Shown: positions 1 through 10,395, numbered from the stretch's first letter. The stretch is 64,000 nucleotides of DNA from Cynocephalus volans (GCF_027409185.1 NC_084462.1:18265577-18329576); one strand, 5' to 3'. Program-made: numbers and translations. The notes: a model not told the origin generated them from the sequence alone.

Positions 1-171
1 AACATAAAGAAATGGATCAATCCTTCAAAAAACATAAACTATCAAAGCTCACTCAAGATAAAATAGATAATCTGAATGATTCTATAACTATTAAACAAAT
101 CTTATTCACAGTTTAAAAAAATGAAATAAAGGAAAGAAACCTCTAGGCTCGATTTCACTGGTGAGTGCTAC

Positions 172-1012
172 TGTGATATTGCAAAATATATATTGTCTGT
201 TCCTGTTTCCTGGCATACAATTCCTAGAATGCTTGGAATCTCCAAAGTGATCAGTGTCTTTTTGTACGGTAATGAGGTGACTGGTGGCTGACAGCGCCTA
301 GGTAACTTCAGGATGGAGGATAGTCACCAGAAAGACCAAGGCACACTTAGAGGGCTGGGACTTTCAGCTTCACTCCCCCCACCTCCAACCTGTGGGGAAG
401 GGAAAGGGGCTGAAGGTTAAGATGATCATTAATGCCCAATGATGTAATCAGTTATAGTTGTGTAATAAAGCCTCCATAAATCCCAAAAGGACAGAGTTCA
501 GAGAGCTTCCAGATAGCTGAACACATGGAGGTTCCTGGAAGGTGGTGTGCCTGGACAGGGCATGGAAGCTCCATACCCCTTCGCCCATATCTTGCCCTAT
601 GCATCTCTTCCATCTGGTGTTCATTGGTATTCTTTGTAATATCCTTTATAATAACCAGTAAATGTGTGTCCCTGAGTTCTGTGAGCTTCTCTAGCAAATT
701 TATCAAATCCAAGGAAGGGGTTATGGGAACCCCAATTTATGGCCAGCTGGTCAGAATCACAGGTAGAGCAATCTGGGTTTTGCAATTGGCATCTGAAATG
801 GAAGGGAACAGTCTTGGCGACTGAGCTCTCAACCTGTGGGATCTGATGCTATTTCTAGGTAGATAGTGTCAGAACTGAATTGAACTAGAGGACACACAGC
901 TGATATCTGCTGCAGAATTGATCGTTTGCTTGGCATGTGGGAAAAACACACACACACATTTGGCCACAGAAGTCTTCTGTGTTGATGGTTAAGTGTGAGC
1001 ATAGGAAAAAAC
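172..1012 (+). mobile_element. Ancient ERV-type solo LTR (family A, copy 1)
   Basis: The stretch begins TGTGATA and ends near AAAACA, fitting LTR-style TG...CA termini. It is homologous along its length to the reverse complement of 30140-31017; both carry the blocks TAATGAGGTGAC, CTTCAGGATGG, AGAGAGCTTCCAG and TAGTGTCAGAATTGAATTGAA-like text. No gag, pol or env coding sequence flanks it, so it would be a solo LTR. The RepeatMasker family is unresolved (MER21/ERVL-like is a guess). The open frames inside it are shadows of the repeat and not genes. Confidence 0.55.
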
Positions 1013-1099
1013 ACTTTGAATTTTTCCCTATATCCTCAGAGCTACCATGTATTTAAAGAAGAAATGACACTAATTCTAAGCAATCTTTTCTAGAATATA

Positions 1100-2476
1100 G
1101 AAGAGAAAGGAACATTTCCAAAATCATTTTATGAGCCCAGCATTATGCTGATAACAAAACCAGACAAAGACAGTATCAAAAAAATCCCTAATGAACATAG
1201 ATGCAAAAATCCTCAGCAAAGTATTAGCAAATCAAATCCAGCAATATGCAAACACAATAATACAATATGACTGAGTGCAGCTCATAACAGGAATGCAAGT
1301 GTGAACCAGGAAAGCTGTTTTAATACTTGAAAATAAATCAATATAATTAATCATATTAACAGGCTAAGAAGAAAATAAACCATACAATCATACCAACTGA
1401 TACCAAAAAAAAATCATCTGTAAAGTTTCAACACACATTCATGATAATAATTCTCAGTAATCAAGAAATTAAAGGAAATTTCCTAAACCTCATAAAAAGC
1501 ATCTACCAAAAACTTACAGAGAGCATCATACTTGATGGTGAAAGACTGAATGCTTTACACTGAGATTGAAAACAAGGCAAGAGTGTCCATTTTTACTATT
1601 CCTATTCAACATTGTACTGGAAGTCTTAACCTGTGCAATAAAGCAAGAAAAAGGACTAATGGGCATACAGATTGGAAAGGCAGAAATAAAATAGTCCCTA
1701 GAACAAATAAGTGAGTTTGGCAAGATTGCAGATTACAAGGATGATACAACAATAGATAATATTTTGACATATTAGTAATGAACAATTGGAAACCAAAATT
1801 TAAAAAATAACAGTTATGATATGTCAAAAAATGAAATATTTAGGTACAAATAAAACAAAACATGTACAGGATCTACATGTTGAAAACTACAGAAAGCTGA
1901 TGAAAGGAAAAGAAGAATACCTAAATAAATTGAGAGAATGTTGGTAGATTGGAAGATTCAACATAGCAATTTTGGCAGTTTTCTTCCCAAATTTATGTAC
2001 AGGTTTAATGCAAATCTAATCAAAAGACCAGAATTTTTGTACATATAGACAAGATGATTCTAAAATTTATATGGAAAGGCTAAAACAATTTTGCTAAATA
2101 AATAGAGTAATTAAGAGGAATTACTGCTTAATATTAAGACTGTAAAGCTACAGTTATCAAGACTAAGGTATTGATAAGGGACAGATACACAAATCAATGG
2201 AACTGAGTATAACACAAAAACAGACCCACATGAATAAGGAAAATTGATATTTAATTTAAAATGCAGCAAATCAACAGAGTAACCACTACTCTTTCAGAGG
2301 AAGGGAAGAAATCTAGGGTGATTAGAGGGGGGAGGGGGAAAAGAAAGGGGGTTAGGGAGGTATTGGACAAGGGACATAAAGAATAATTATGATTTGCAAC
2401 AATATATATGCTAGTAATATTGATTTGATCAACATATCTCAATGTTGAACCCCAAAAATGTGTATGACCAATTTTG
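1100..2476 (+). mobile_element. Old L1 fragment, sense, interrupted by the young L1
   Basis: The text reads like degraded L1 ORF2 in sense orientation: reverse-transcriptase-region remnants at about 1140-1650 (compare the block around 'TATTCAACATTGTACTGGAAGT'), then ORF2 C-terminal-region remnants to about 2260. A G-rich, 3'UTR-like tract follows at 2315-2360. All frames are broken. The element was interrupted at 2476/2477 by the full-length L1. Its continuation, an A/T-rich tail with AATAAA-like sequence, resumes at 9308 to about 9350. The jump from ORF2 to 3'UTR near 2280 suggests an internal deletion. Confidence 0.6.
2461..2476. repeat. Target-site duplication, left copy, of the full-length L1
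   Basis: TGTATGACCAATTTTG here is repeated without mismatch at 9308-9323, immediately outside the other end of the L1. This is the footprint of target-primed reverse transcription and fixes the insertion boundaries at 2477 and 9307. Confidence 0.95.
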
Positions 2477-2553
2477 GGTTTTTTTTGTTTTTTTTTTTTC
2501 ATTTTTTTAACACAATAATTTAATATACAAAAAATTCTTTTTTTTTTTTTTTA
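2477..2553 (-). repeat. Bipartite poly(A) tail with short intervening unique segment
   Basis: Reading in L1 orientation, the 3' UTR ends in an A run (complement of 2538-2553). About 28 nt of non-A-only sequence follow (complement of 2510-2537), then a second, imperfect A-rich tail (complement of 2477-2509) that abuts the target-site duplication. This arrangement is what a short 3' transduction, or use of a downstream polyadenylation site, would leave. Confidence 0.6.
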
Positions 2554-2718
2554 GATTTTATTTTCTCGATATACATTGTGGCTGATTATTGCTCCCCATC
2601 ACCAAAACCTCCCTCCCTTCTCCCTCCCCCCCTCCCCCCCAACAATGTCCTTTCTGTTTGCTTGTCGTATCAACTTCAAATAATTGTGGTTATTATATCT
2701 TCTTCCCCCCCCCCCCGG

Positions 2719-2755
<37 letters not shown>

Positions 2756-2780
2756 TGTGTGTGAATTTATATATTAATTT
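2554..2780 (-). other. L1 3' UTR with G-rich polypurine tract and GT/AC repeat
   Basis: On the plus strand this shows a C-run at 2617-2640, a second C-run near 2705-2717 and (GT)n at about 2722-2762. On the L1 strand these are G-rich and (AC)n tracts. The same arrangement recurs in the 13.4-15.6 kb copy (AC repeat 15332-15357, G tracts 15370-15380 and 15445-15475), so they are family features. G-rich polypurine tracts able to form G-quadruplexes are a known feature of mammalian L1 3' UTRs. Confidence 0.8.
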
Positions 2781-5700
2781 TTAGCTCCCACCAATAAGTG
2801 AGAACATGTGGTATTTCTCTTTCTGTGCCTGACTTGTTTCACTTAATATAATTCTCTCGAGGTCCATCCATGTTGTTGCAAATGGCAGTATTTCATTCGT
2901 TTTTATAGCTGAGTAGTATTCCATTGTGTAGATGTACCACATTTTCCGTATCCACTCATCCGATGATGGGCATTTGGGCTGGTTCCAACTCTTGGCTATT
3001 GTAAAGAGTGCTGCGATGAACATTGAGGAACAGGTATACCTTCGACTTGATGATTTCCATTCCTCTGGGTATATTCCCAACAGTGGGATAGCTGGGTCGT
3101 ATGGTAGATCTATCTGCAGTTGTTTGAGGAATCTCCATACCATTTTCCATAGAGGCTGCACCATTGCAGTCCCACCAACAATGTATGAGAGTTCCTTTTT
3201 CTCCGCAACCTCGCCAGCATTTATCGTTCAGAGTCTTTCGGATTTTAGCCATCCTAACTGGGGTTAGGTGGTATCTCAGTGTGGTTTTGATTTGCATTTC
3301 CTGGATGCTGAGTGATATTGAGCATTTTTTCATATATCTGTTGGCCATTTGTATATCTTCCTTAGAGAAATGCCTACTTAGCTCTTTTGCCCATTTTTTA
3401 ATTGGGTTGCTTGTTTTCTTCTTGTAAAGTTGTTTGAGTTCCTTATATATTCTGGATATTAATCCTTTGTCAGATGTATATTTTGCAAATATTTTCTCCC
3501 ACTCTGTTGGTTGTCTTTTAACTCTGTTAATTGTTTCTTTTGCTGTGCAGAAGCTTTTTAGTTTGATATAATCCCATTTGTTTATTTTTCCTTTGGTTGC
3601 CTGTGCTTTTCGGGTCGTATTCATGAAGTCTGTGCCCAGTCCTATTTCCTGAAGTGTTTCTCCTATGTTTTCTTTAAGAGGTTTTATTGTTTCAGGGTGT
3701 ATATTTAAATCCTTAATCCATTTTGAGTTGATTTTAGTATACAGTGAGAGGTATGGATCTAGTTTCATTCTCCTGCATATGGATATCCAGTTATCCCAGC
3801 ACCATTTGCTGAAGAGGCAGTCCCTTCCCCAGTGAATAGGCTTGGTGCCTTTGTCAAAGATCAGCTGACAGTAAGTGTGTGGGTTGATTTCTGGATTCTC
3901 TATTCTATTCCATTAGTCAGTGTGTCTGTTTTTATGCCAGTACCATACTGTTTTGGTTATTATAGCTTTGTAGTATAGCTTAAAGTCAGGTAGTGTTATG
4001 CCTCCATCTTTATTTTTTTTGCTCAGCATTGCTTTGGCTATGCGTGGTCTTTTATTGTTCCATATAAATGTCTGGATAGTTTTTTCCATTTCTGAGAAAA
4101 ATGTCTTTGGAATTTTGATGGGGATTGCATTGAATTTGTATATCACTTTGGGTAGTATGGACATTTTCACTATGTTGATTCTTCCAATCCAAGAGCATGG
4201 GATATCTTTCCATCTTCTTGTATCCTCTCTAATTTCTCTCAGCAGTGGTTTGTAGTTCTCATTATAGAGATTTTTCACCTCTTTGGTTAACTCAATTCCT
4301 AAGTATTTTATTTTTTTGGTGGCTATTGTAAATGGGCAGGCTTTCTTGATTTCTCATTCTGCATGTTCACTATTGGAGAAAAGAAATGCTACTGATTTTT
4401 GTGTGTTGATTTTGTATCCTGCTACTGTACTGAAATCATTTATCAATTCCAGCAGTTTTTTTGTAGAGGTTTTAGGCTGTTCAATATATAGGATCATGTC
4501 ATCTGCAAACAGGGACAGTTTGACTTCATCTTTTCCAATCTGGATGCCCTTTATTTCCTTCTCTTCTCTGATTGCTCTGGCTAGTACTTCCAACACTATG
4601 TTGAATAGGAGTGGTGAGAGTGGGCATCCTTGTCTAGTTCCTGTTCTTAAAGGAAAAGCTTTCAGCTTTTCCCCATTCAGGATGATATTGGCAGTGGGTT
4701 TGGCTTTAATTATGTTGAGATACTTTCCCTCTATACCTAACTTATAGAGGGTCTTTGTCAAGAATGAGTGCTGAACTTTATCAAATGCTTTTTCAGCATC
4801 TATAGAGATGATCATATGGTCCTTGTGTTTGAGTTTATTAATATGGTGTATCACATTTATTGATTTGCATATGTTGAACCAACCTTGCATCCCTGGAATG
4901 AATCCCACTTGATCGTGATGAATAATTTTTCGTATATGTTGCTGTATTCTTTTTGCTAGTATTTTAGTGAGGATTTTTGCATCTATATTCATCAAGGATA
5001 TCGGCCTGTAGTTTTCTTTTTTGGTTATATCTTTACCTGGTTTTGGTATCAGGATGATGTTTGCTTCAAAGAATGAGTTGGGGAGATTTGCGTCTGTTTC
5101 AATCTTTTGGAATAGTTTGTAAAGAATTGATGTCAATTCCTCTTTGAATGTTTGGTAAAATTCTGCTGTGAATCCATCTGGTCCTGGGCTTTTCTTTGTT
5201 GGGAGCCTTCTGATAACAGCTTCAATCTCCTTTATGGTTATTGGTCTGTTCAAATTTTCTACGTCTTCACGGTTCAGTTTTAGGAGCTTGTGTGTGTCCA
5301 GAAATTTATCCATTTCCTCCAGAGTTTCAAATTTGTTGGCATATAGTTGTTTATAGTAGTCTCGAATGATTCCTTGTATTTCAGATGAATCAGTTGTAAT
5401 ATCGCCTTTTTCATTTCTAATTTTTGTTATTTGAGTCTTCTCTCTTCTTTTTTTTGTTAGCCATGCTAATGGTTTGTCAATTTTATTTATCTTTTCAAAA
5501 AACCAACTTTTTGATTCGTTGATCTTTTGAATTGTTTTTTGGTTTTCAATTTCATTTAGTTCTGCTCTGATCTTAATGATTTCTTTCCTTCTGCTAACTT
5601 TAGGTTTGGATTGTTCTTGTTTTTCTAGTTCTTTAAGGTGAAGTGTTAGGTTGTTCACTTGCCATCTTTCCATTCTTCTGAAGTGAGCGTTTAATGCAAT

Positions 5701-6597
5701 AAATTTTCCCCTCAATACTGCTTTTGCAGTATCCCACAGGTTTTGGTATGATGTATCATTGTTTTCATTAGTTTCAATAAATTTTTTGATTTCCTGCTTG
5801 ATTTCTTCTTGAACCCATATGTCATTGAGTAGAATGCTGTTTAATTTCCATGTGTTTGTATAGTTTCCAGAGTTTCGTTTGTTATTAATTTCTAGTTTTA
5901 ATCCATTGTGGTCTGAGAAGATACATGGGATAATTCCAATTTTTTTGAATTTATTGAGACTTGATTTATGACCTAATATGTGATCTATCCTGGAGAATGA
6001 TCCATGTGCTGATGAGAAGAATGAATATTCTGAGGTTGTTGGATGGAATGTTCTGTAGATATCTGCCAATTCCAATTGGTCTAGAGTCTTGTTTAGATCT
6101 TGTGTTTTTCTGCTGATTCTTTGCCTAGATGATCTGTCTAATATTGACAGTGGGGTGTTCAGGTCCCCTGCTATTATGGTATTAGTGTCTATTTCCTTCT
6201 TTAGGTCTAATAGAGTTTGTTTTATAAATCTGGCTGCTCCAACATTGGGAGCGTACATATTTATGATTGTTATGTCTTCTTGATGGATCAGTCCTTTTAT
6301 CATTAAGTAGTGTCCCTCATTGTCTCTTTTTATGGTTTTTAGTTTAAAGTCTATTTTGTCAGATATAAGAATAGCTACTCCAGCTCGTTTTTCTTTTTTG
6401 TTTGCATGGTAAATCTTTTCCCATCCTTTCACTCTTAGTCTGTGTGAATCTTTATGGGTGAGGTGGGTCTCTTGTAGGCAGCATATAGTTGGGTCCTCCT
6501 TTTTGATCCAGTCAGCCAATCTGTGTCTTTTGATTGGGGAATTTAAGCCTTTTACATTAAGAGTTGTTATTGAAAGGTGTTGATTTATTCCTAGCAT
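2781..6597 (-). pseudogene. L1 ORF2 (endonuclease/reverse transcriptase), disabled
   Basis: ORF2p performs target-primed reverse transcription. The first 747 codons (6597-4357) are open. They contain the N-terminal AP-endonuclease (TLNVKGLN near residue 14, QETHL near 43, GDLNTP near 145, SDHNG near 228) and the reverse transcriptase with FADD at 697-700. The frame then breaks at a TGA (4354-4356), where the 13.4-kb copy has CGA, and at a TAA (3913-3915), where that copy has CAA. A 2-bp deletion near 3165 follows, just after the HCWWDC part of the C-terminal cysteine motif. The remainder (3164-2781) continues in another frame to the normal stop. A 9-bp in-frame deletion near 4702 removes three residues before KPTANI. 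Adding those residues and the 2 bp gives 1275 codons, the length I recall for human ORF2p. Confidence 0.93.
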
Positions 6598-6784
6598 TTT
6601 ATTGGTTGTTTGGTTGTCTTAGGTGTCTTTTGTTCCTTGCTTTCTGATTTACTGTTTGGTTTCTGTGTTTGTTGGTTCCTTAGGTTGTAGATAGCGTTTT
6701 TGTTTGCTTGTTTTCTCTTCATGAATGCCATTTTTATTATACTAGTGGGTTTTGATTTTTCTTGGGTTTTTATGGCAGTGGTAG

Positions 6785-7783
6785 TTATTTTTCAGGAACC
6801 AAACCCAGTACTCCCTTGAGGATTTCTTGTAAGGGTGGTCGTGTGGTAGTGAACTCCCGCAGTTTTTGTTTGTCTGAGAAATATACTATTTGCCCTTCAT
6901 TTCGGAAGGATAGCGTGGCAGGGTAAAGTATTCTTGGCTGGCAATCTTTGTCTTTTAGTATTTTGAAAATATCATCCCATTCCTTTCTAGCTTTTAGGGT
7001 TTGTGATGAAAAGTCTGATGTTAGCCTGATTGGGGCTCCCTTATAGGTGGTTTGACGCTTCTCTCTTGCAGCTTTTAAGATTCTCTCTTTGTCTCTGAGT
7101 TTTGCCAATTTGACTATGACATGTCTTGGAGAAGGCCTTTTTGGGTTGAATACATTTGGAGATCGTTGAGCTTCCTGGATCTGAAGATCTGTGACTTTTC
7201 CTATACCTGGGAAGTTTTCTGCCACTATTTTGTTGAATATGTTTTCAATGGACTCTCCATTTTCCTCCCCTTCTGGAATACCCATGACTCGGATATTTGA
7301 TCGCTTAAGGTTGTCTGATATCTCTCTCAGATTTTCTTCCATGTCCTTGATTCTTTTTTCTTTCTTTTTGTCTGCTTGTGTTATTTCAAACAGCCCATCT
7401 TCAAGTTCAGAGGTTCTCTCTTCAACTTCGACAAGCCTGCTGGTTAAACTCTCCGTTGTGTTTTTTATTTCGCTGAATAACTTCTTCAGTTCGGCAAGTT
7501 CTGCTACATTTTTTTTCAGGACATTGATTTCTTTGTACATTTCCTCTTTCAGATCCTGTATACTTTTCCTCATTTCGTCATGATGTCTAGCTGTGTTTTC
7601 TTGTATCTCATTCAGTTTCCTTAGAATTATCACTCGAAATTCCTTGTCAGTCATTTCAAGGGCTTCTTGTTCTATAGGATCTAGAGTTTGAGATTTCTTA
7701 ACTTTTGGTGGTGTACTTTCTTGATTTTTTGTATTTCTGGTATCTTTTTTTTGATGTTTATTCATTGTGGCAGGGGGTTTCAC
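6785..7783 (-). CDS. L1 ORF1 protein (RNA-binding chaperone), intact
   Basis: The frame is uninterrupted for 332 residues. ORF1p is the trimeric nucleic-acid chaperone that coats L1 RNA in the cytoplasmic RNP. Visible parts are a basic N-terminus; a long heptad-like coiled coil from about residue 50 to 155, rich in E, K and L (e.g. LVEVEERTSELEDG); an RRM-type core starting at NLKRSNIRVMGIPEGEE (about 158-175); and a C-terminal domain with RHVIVKLAKLRDKERIL, the ARKEWDDIF segment and RILYPATLSF near residue 286-296. A second Met at residue 7 could be the real start. The length is close to human ORF1p (338). It is separated from ORF2 by 187 nt, longer than the roughly 60 nt in human L1. Whether it is expressed cannot be told from sequence. 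Confidence 0.93.
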   Translation of the reverse strand: MKPPATMNKHQKKDTRNTKNQESTPPKVKKSQTLDPIEQEALEMTDKEFRVIILRKLNEIQENTARHHDEMRKSIQDLKEEMYKEINVLKKNVAELAELKKLFSEIKNTTESLTSRLVEVEERTSELEDGLFEITQADKKKEKRIKDMEENLREISDNLKRSNIRVMGIPEGEENGESIENIFNKIVAENFPGIGKVTDLQIQEAQRSPNVFNPKRPSPRHVIVKLAKLRDKERILKAAREKRQTTYKGAPIRLTSDFSSQTLKARKEWDDIFKILKDKDCQPRILYPATLSFRNEGQIVYFSDKQKLREFTTTRPPLQEILKGVLGLVPEK

Positions 7784-9307
7784 AGTCCACCGGTTTGAGA
7801 CTAATGACTAACTAGGATGTTGCTGTGGTTGCCAATTTCGTATGGCTACCTCCATGGCTGCTCAGTTGGCCTCTAGTGCCTTGTGTGTGTGGTTGCCTTG
7901 GGTCTTGGGCTTCTCCGGGGATCCACCTTTCTGGTCAGCTTGGACTCTGCTGGGCTGGTGGATCACGTACCACAGGGTGTGTGATCACTGTTGAGCTTTC
8001 ACTTCCTGTGCAGGACTTCTCCCTTTTCCATGTGCTCTGGCCCAGGCTGTTGGATCGTGCAGTGGTGACCCCACAGGGTTTGTGGTTTCTGTCTAGTCTC
8101 CGCCTCCCTGGCCACACGTCTCCCCACTCTGTGCGCACTGTGCTGGGCTGGGGCGTGTCCTCTGCACCCCTCGTCTATCAGCTGGGCCTTCAAGACCCTG
8201 CTCGGCACCGCCTCGCCCAGGAAGTCTACCAGGTTTCTGCTAGGCACAGACGACCGGTCGCTCTGGGTGCCTTTGTAGCACTGTGTAGATCTCTCTCGGG
8301 ACTTGTTCACCTTTGTATCCCCCCGGTATAAACCGAGTCTAGCGCCCGCCTGCAGCCAGCTCTCCGGCAGGTTCAAGCGGACCTGAGAACTCTCCTACCA
8401 CACTATTCCCAACCAGAAATTGGTTAGGCTTTTTTCCAAACTGGTGGCCGCAGAGATGGTATCTGCCTCCCAGTAACAGGAAGTTTTCTGGGGGCCAGAG
8501 TCCAGGGTGTGGTGGAGTGAGTCGGCCCGCCCGTACTTCCTTGCCCTCCCAACACTGGCCGGGGACGCCCCACGCCACCAACCCGCCACAGAACCACGGA
8601 GGGAGTGGGAGGGGAGGCCGGCCCGCAGGCTCCAGAAAGCCCCGCGCCGGGCCAAGCAAGTGGGAGGGCTCAGTGGCAGCTGAGCCGGGCGGAGCTGCCC
8701 AGACCTGGGAAAATGGAGGGAGCCTCGGGGCAGTGAGTGGCCTGGTGGTGCAGGCGGGAGTTGGGTGGACGTCTGCCGCCCACAGGACTGGTCCAGGGGT
8801 CACTCACAGGGTTGTGCCAGGTCGGGCGCTCACTCTCTGCCTCTGGTTTGCCGCCTTTCCCAGTTCTCGGCCGCTGCCGCCTCGGGCTGTTCAGTCGCGG
8901 CGCCGCTTGGGCGCTCCCAGGAATCTTCTTTAATGCCGGCCTGAAACCTCGAATCCTGAATAGGGCAGCTGGCCGCCTTCAGCGCGGCCCCGGCCTCCGG
9001 GATCCTGGCTGCATCCACAGCAGCCCTGGCGCCGTGTTCCCTGTTTCGAGACTCGCTTTTGCAGCTAAGAAACAGTTCTTTTCCTGCTCCGCACTTCAAA
9101 GCTGTTGCCTGTAAATGAGGCAGCCTCTCCTGCCGAGGGCAAAGTGGCGGTCACCCCCCATGACCAGCCAGCAGCAGCGGTCCTCCCTTAAGAGATGGCA
9201 AGAGGAGGGTCCACAAGTTTCCCGGCTGCCTGAGGCCCAGTGGCCACCTTTTCCACCTCAGCTACTCCGCGCCAGCCGCTGCAGCCGCCGCCATCTTGAA
9301 AGTCCTC
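7784..9307 (-). promoter_or_regulatory. L1 5' UTR / internal promoter, CpG-rich
   Basis: This is the roughly 1.5-kb untranslated leader of the full-length L1. Its distal two thirds (about 8300-9300) are GC- and CpG-rich and form a small CpG island, as expected for an L1 internal pol II promoter that host DNA methylation would silence. It starts one base inside the right target-site duplication, so it appears untruncated. Long frames on the plus strand inside it are discussed in the findings. Confidence 0.85.
9287..9297 (-). promoter_or_regulatory. YY1-type site at the L1 5' end
   Basis: The minus strand reads AAGATGGCGGC, a match to the YY1 consensus, about 11-21 nt from the first base of the L1. 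In human L1 a YY1 site sits at almost the same offset and sets the transcription start, so the same role is inferred here. Confidence 0.75.
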
Positions 9308-9323
9308 TGTATGACCAATTTTG
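9308..9323. repeat. Target-site duplication, right copy, of the full-length L1
   Basis: TGTATGACCAATTTTG, identical to 2461-2476. The older L1 tail that was interrupted continues to the right (ATTCAATAAAAATTTT) to about 9350. Confidence 0.95.
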
Positions 9324-9411
9324 ATTCAATAAAAATTTTTTTTAAAAAGACCTAGAAAAAAATAGTAATAAAAAATATAAAAATAATGATAAAAATATAA
9401 AAATTTTAAAA
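9324..9411 (+). repeat. A/T-rich tail of the interrupted older L1
   Basis: The 3' remainder of the 1100-2476 element carries an AATAAA hexamer, then A-rich and AT-rich low-complexity sequence. No gene is visible. Confidence 0.5.
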
Positions 9412-10395
9412 ATTGATATTTTTTATTTTGAAATAATTGTAGATTCCCAGAATGTTGAAAAGAAATGTACAGGGAGATCCTATGTATCACCTACCATGCC
9501 TCCCCAAAAGCTGATATCTTGCAACTGTAGTACAATATCAAGACTGGAAAACTGACAGTGGAACAATCTATGGAAATTATTCAGTTTTCACCGGTTATGC
9601 ATGTACTCATTTATTTATGTAAATGTATAGTTTTATGCAATTTTATCATATGTGTAGCTTTGTGTTAGTACCATCACTATTGAGATAAACTGTTTCATTA
9701 ACACAAGGTTATCTTGTGCTACTCCTTTATAGCCACACTCTAATCCCCATGTTTATGCATTTTCTGAGGCTGTAATTTTGTTATTTTAAGAATGTTATAT
9801 AAATGGAATGGTACAGTATGTATCCTTTTGAGAATGGATTTCTTCATTTAGCATAGTTCCCTTGATGTTCGCTCAAGTTGTTGCATGCATCAGTAGTTTG
9901 TATCTTTTCATTGCTGAGAAGTATTTCATTGTATAGCTATTCCACAGTTTGTTAATTCACCCATTAAAGGACATTTGGGTATCGATATTCAACGCAGATC
10001 TATACAATCAATTATGTTTCAATAAATAAATTTAAAAAAATAAAATAAAGGATGTTTGGGTTGTTTGCAGTGCTATGCTATTATGGATAAAGAATTTATG
10101 CATGATAGTGCAAAGGTTTTTGCATGGCCATAAGTTTTCATTTCTCTGGGATACTTGTCCAGGAGTGGAATTGCTGCGTCATATGGTAAGTACCTGTTTA
10201 CTTTTTAAAGAAACTGCCATGCGCTTTTCCAGAGTAGCTGTACCACTTTATACCCACCAAAATTGATGAGGGGTCAGAGTCTGTCTCTGCATCTCACCAG
10301 GCTTTGGTATTGTCACACATTGTATTTTAGCCATTCTCATGGTGGTCTTAGTTACATTTTTTCTTTCTTTCTTTCTCATCCTTTCTTTCTCTATC
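9412..10395 (-). mobile_element. Old antisense L1, 3' end and ORF2 C-terminal remnants
   Basis: The plus strand resembles the reverse complement of an old L1M 3' UTR (GAAATAATTGTAGATTC...CAACTGTAGTACAATATCA). From about 9780 it resembles antisense ORF2 C-terminal sequence (GTTGTTGCATGCATCAGTA; ATTTGGGTNNTTTGCAGT-type text). All frames are degraded. A 65-bp insert interrupts it at 9981-10045. This is the first segment of a composite antisense L1 block running to about 16050. Confidence 0.65.
9981..10045 (+). mobile_element. Hyper-truncated L1-type 3' end insertion
   Basis: A 65-bp A-rich segment (…GTTTCAATAAATAAATTT…AAATAAAA) splits the older L1. It is flanked by TAAAGGACATTTGGGT (9965-9980) and TAAAGGATGTTTGGGT (10046-10061), matching at 14 of 16 positions. 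Its text resembles the tail of the L1 interrupted at 2476/9324. The simplest reading is a retroinsertion that copied only the last few dozen bases of an L1 RNA. Confidence 0.55.

Larger units (their letters stand above)
2477..9307 (-). mobile_element. Full-length young LINE-1, antisense
   Basis: A complete 6.8-kb L1 lies on the minus strand. In element order it has a 5' UTR (9307-7784), ORF1 (7783-6785), a 187-nt inter-ORF spacer, ORF2 (6597-2781), a 3' UTR with polypurine and GT/AC tracts (2780-2554) and a bipartite poly(A) tail (2553-2477). Perfect 16-bp target-site duplications flank it. Full length, identical duplications and an intact ORF1 indicate a fairly recent insertion. ORF2 has two stops and one frameshift, so the copy should not be autonomous. 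Confidence 0.95.

Noticed and set aside
2722..2762. Regularly spaced repeats suggesting an array
   Set aside because: It is a simple GT microsatellite within the L1 3' UTR. No CRISPR-like spacing exists anywhere, and the genome is mammalian.
3164..6283. Plus-strand frames across the full-length L1 (e.g. 4283-4747)
   Set aside because: They are antisense shadows of ORF2.
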